DNA of 16,384 nucleotides, from assembly GCA_036556965.1 (NCBI GenBank), contig DATBIO010000137.1, forward strand, positions 1 through 16,384, in the 5' to 3' direction. Position 1 is the first letter of the stretch. Each line of letters starts with the position of its first letter. A program made the translations under genes and the position numbers. This DNA comes from DATBIO01 sp036556965 (GTDB lineage: Bacteria; Acidobacteriota; Vicinamibacteria; Fen-336). This document shows positions 15,301 through 16,384 of this stretch, piece by piece. The notes beneath the pieces were generated by a model. That model was not told the origin of the DNA, ran no database searches, and saw only the letters and a program-made list of their open reading frames with translations.

Positions 15301-16142
15301 GCCGCCGGCTCCACCACCACCGCGGTCTCCACGTGGTCCCCGTTGGGACTGACGGCCAGCGTGGTGGCCGCCCCGAAGACGTCCACGATGCTCGCGCTCC
15401 CCGCGTCGCCGTCGTAGTTCGAGGCGTCGATGCCGCAGCCGCGGTTGACGTAGGGGAAGAAGATGTGGGCGTCAGTGACGGGGGCGGGGACGGCGATGCC
15501 GGTCACGATGCCCGTGGTCAGCGCCGTGTCCGGGTTGGTGGTGTCCCCGATGGTGAAGACGTTGTAGTGGTTCCCCGCGCCGTCGCGCGCGAGCACGCCG
15601 AAGATGTTGAACTCGTCCCCGGCGCCGGTGCTGACGCGGAACTCGTAGCGGCCCGGCGCCAGGCCGGCGAAGACGTCGCAGCCCGCGGCGTTGGGCACGC
15701 AGAAGTTGCCCGTGGTGGTCCCGCCGTTGTCCTCGAAGCGCGCCAGGCGGTCCTGGGTGGTGGCCGCGGTGTCGTTGCCGATGGCGACCTGCTCCATCAG
15801 CGCGCCCGCGGGGTTGAACAGGGCGTAGGTGGTGGTGACGGCGTCGCCCGCGAAGTCGCGCGCGCCGCTCGTGCCCGCGTCGAAGACGCCCAGGTCCAGC
15901 GTGGTTCCCGTGACCTCGATGAACAGCCGGATCTGGTCGGTGGGGTTGCCGCTCGCGTCGTCGGCGGCTCCGGTGCCGGCGAGCCGGAACCAGCCGGGGG
16001 GGTTGGCCGAGGTGCCGCTCGTGGTCCCGTCCGGGTCGAGGTTGGTGGGGACCCCGAAGGTCCCCGCGGCGGCGGGCGACGCGAGGAGCGCCGCGCACAG
16101 AGCTACCGCCTGGGTGGAACGGGACCTAAAACGCGAGGGCAT
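12348..16142 (-). CDS. Secreted C25 (gingipain-family) cysteine peptidase, multidomain
   Basis: This protein has 1264 residues. A signal peptide (1-26, ending PAAA) is followed by a beta-rich N-terminal part (27-350) and a DUF11-like adhesin repeat (about 355-470). A linker rich in Pro and Thr comes next, then an Ig/FN3-like stretch (about 508-560; LRVDP, VEFATG, AFNVYG). The C-terminal part (924-1264) is a caspase-fold peptidase C25 domain. It starts DYLVVTHPDF and has YVLLFGDDTFDP, the catalytic His in HYFGHGG (H1136), the catalytic Cys in AWSCQSQFY (C1170), and a terminal GDPALRLP. The His-Cys spacing of 34 is close to that of gingipains, so it should be active. It ends at the catalytic domain: no PEP-CTERM, por secretion tail or membrane anchor follows. 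The start is ATG 16142 with GGGAG nine bases upstream. Substrates are unknown. It may process surface proteins or a product of the neighbouring PqqD/HprK-like module. Confidence 0.9.
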   Translation of the reverse strand: MPSRFRSRSTQAVALCAALLASPAAAGTFGVPTNLDPDGTTSGTSANPPGWFRLAGTGAADDASGNPTDQIRLFIEVTGTTLDLGVFDAGTSGARDFAGDAVTTTYALFNPAGALMEQVAIGNDTAATTQDRLARFEDNGGTTTGNFCVPNAAGCDVFAGLAPGRYEFRVSTGAGDEFNIFGVLARDGAGNHYNVFTIGDTTNPDTALTTGIVTGIAVPAPVTDAHIFFPYVNRGCGIDASNYDGDAGSASIVDVFGAATTLAVSPNGDHVETAVVVEPAAGANQDSSNYGMFRADYDPGASTNGVDWRVADFLGWATNPPTLPRDPNNAIRMYLPNGYTVAGGAVTSVTAPFEPVLRTSIQYVSGANPPAVGQLTTYAIWAHLDNGPTAAIPQDTAIISIGVPAPATAVPGTLTAYINGNPAACSSNTQTATLMQCTFDDPIPANEPASIRFEVTLTPAVAGVFSLTGAPAGVAAPTPPNQPTPPNTTARAQYTSAFNTTEHVGPVCDLRVQTGVAVTWASLRGLRVDPLAGVVEFATGVQRGTQAFNVYGLADRRAEPVLLTSVPLAAPVADTMMPTLYRAEVGAIGFPFLMLEEIERGGARRRLGPFRVGDRHLAAAFARVQSRLESSGLAERDGGETRTFRPRVVRERRQGPRRDGGFGGRPAIAIATTEPGRVRVAWPELVAQGLPAQVAERRLSLTRQGAPVAFTVERALGQPEALVFETDALATAYSGEQVHVLSWREPAGAPSVALTSWKRPTPADNRRVERDTFFVASMPQGHDPWAWDLLFGDGGTWPYGYLEPEIGAFDLPGLPAEPSGSVPVRIHVVGFSPEVHALEAWINDQPVGQLGFGGLGAAVLEGAVPAESLRAEGNQLTIRYTSPDGVGIVYLDRVELGLPAAPVTEVAEVSVRGFDGRVSLGRVDYLVVTHPDFAAAAERLAALKAAEGFRTAVVDVERAYDRHSGGVVEARAVQALVREAAGRGARYVLLFGDDTFDPQDLSGLGLRSFVPSLYAWDGEFGRVVSENLYADVSGDGRPDVAIGRLPASTPEEADALVAKIARQDASLRAGAGRHLVALDGDQGPASFSAMAQQAAASLPAGTALTWADSGAGVEAARDVLLAGLRQGNAVTHYFGHGGPELWADEALLTTDAVEGLAGSPGETVVFAWSCQSQFYQYPLGPSLGEALTLLPQGGAVASFGPAGISDLEAQAGLQRALYARLFRPGVTLGEAIRAAKSAALAADPRTAPAVEGFNLIGDPALRLP

Positions 16143-16151
16143 TGCTTCTCA

Positions 16152-16156
16152 CTCCC
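16152..16156 (-). promoter_or_regulatory. Shine-Dalgarno of the C25 peptidase gene
   Basis: GGGAG on the minus strand lies nine bases before ATG 16142 and supports that start, which is also directly followed by the basic signal peptide. Confidence 0.6.
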
Positions 16157-16199
16157 GCCGCTCCGCCGGCGAAGGGAGCCGGCAGCCGGCACTAAGACG

Positions 16200-16214
16200 G
16201 CTGGCAGTATGCCA
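16200..16214 (-). promoter_or_regulatory. Candidate sigma54 -24/-12 element or palindromic operator before the C25 gene
   Basis: On the minus strand TGGCAT, five bases, then CAGC gives GG and GC dinucleotides at the -24/-12 spacing of sigma54 promoters (consensus TGGCAC-N5-TTGC). The -12 part is a weak match. The plus strand reads TGGCAGTATGCCA (16202-16214), an inverted repeat with a 3-base centre, so a regulator site is an alternative. A start near 16188 would leave a leader of about 45 bases. Confidence 0.35.
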
Positions 16215-16241
16215 CAGGCGCGCCGCCCGGCAAAACGGAGG

Positions 16242-16384
16242 TCAAGGGACGGGCTGGATCGCCCCGATGGCCAGGAGCTCTCCCACCAGGGCCCGGTAGT
16301 CGCGGGCGGCGCGCGCGCCCTCCACGTCGAACCGGGTGACCAGGGCCTGCACGATGGCGCGGCCCCGCCTCCGCCCGTTCATCT
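16242..16384 (-). CDS. PqqD-like protein, C-terminal part (cut by window edge)
   Basis: The minus-strand frame ends in TGA (16244-16242) and is open to the edge. The 46 readable residues begin MNGRRRGRAIVQALVTRFDV, then have RAARDYRALVGELLAIGAI. This matches the C-terminal helices of the PqqD/RRE fold: the 'dG-x-x-T-x-x-x-I' helix, the 'fdv' link, and the 'D-x-x-x-L-x-x-L-x-x-x-G-x-I' final helix. The ATG at 16382 is probably internal, because the first half of a PqqD-like domain would otherwise be missing. PqqD-like proteins bind leader peptides or act as chaperones for peptide-modifying enzymes. It ends 99 bases before the peptidase gene and is likely in the same operon. The call is based on a short match and the HprK-like neighbour, so it is moderate. 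Confidence 0.6.
   Translation of the reverse strand, partial: MNGRRRGRAIVQALVTRFDVEGARAARDYRALVGELLAIGAIQPVP

Overview
This is a very G+C-rich (about 70% or more by eye), densely coding bacterial chromosome segment. An outer-membrane polysaccharide export protein, a Wzz/BY-kinase fusion, an O-antigen-ligase family protein and a putative lipoprotein point to a Gram-negative envelope. The base composition and gene style would fit a high-GC lineage such as Myxococcota/Deltaproteobacteria or Methylomirabilota (Rokubacteria-like), but no marker gene here decides this. There are no tRNA or rRNA genes, no CRISPR array, and no insertion sequence or phage gene that I can see.

Layout. The left edge holds the C-terminal end of a small membrane protein (3-212). 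A plus-strand exopolysaccharide block follows: a periplasmic/outer-membrane export protein with Poly_export and SLBB domains (410-1333), a chain-length determinant fused to a BY-type tyrosine autokinase (1337-3508) and a polytopic GT-C-like membrane protein (3537-5033). A 266-base gap carries three hairpins or inverted repeats and a candidate promoter. It leads to a secreted, membrane-anchored protein with two Ig-like domains and a Pro/Thr/Ser-rich tail (5300-6325).

A near-perfect GC-rich hairpin (6350-6379) separates this block from a convergent minus-strand block. In transcription order (right to left) that block has the C-terminal part of a PqqD-like protein (cut by the window edge), a 1264-residue secreted gingipain-type C25 cysteine peptidase (16142-12348), an HPr-kinase-like P-loop kinase (12215-11346), a putative lipoprotein built from 24-25-residue DxDxDGxxD repeats (11349-10705), a Wzy/WaaL-family ligase or polymerase (10646-9297) and a GT39-like mannosyltransferase-type membrane protein (9266-7911). 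An FHA-domain membrane protein (7835-6381) lies last and has its own convincing sigma70-type promoter.

How they may work together (inference): the plus-strand genes make up the chain-length control and export machinery of a surface polysaccharide. The minus-strand genes supply a polymerase/ligase and a GT-C transferase. They also hold an unusual PqqD-like/HprK-like pair next to a secreted C25 peptidase and a calcium-loop lipoprotein. That last combination is the most interesting part. It looks like a protein- or peptide-modification module embedded in an exopolysaccharide locus, with no evident substrate inside this window.
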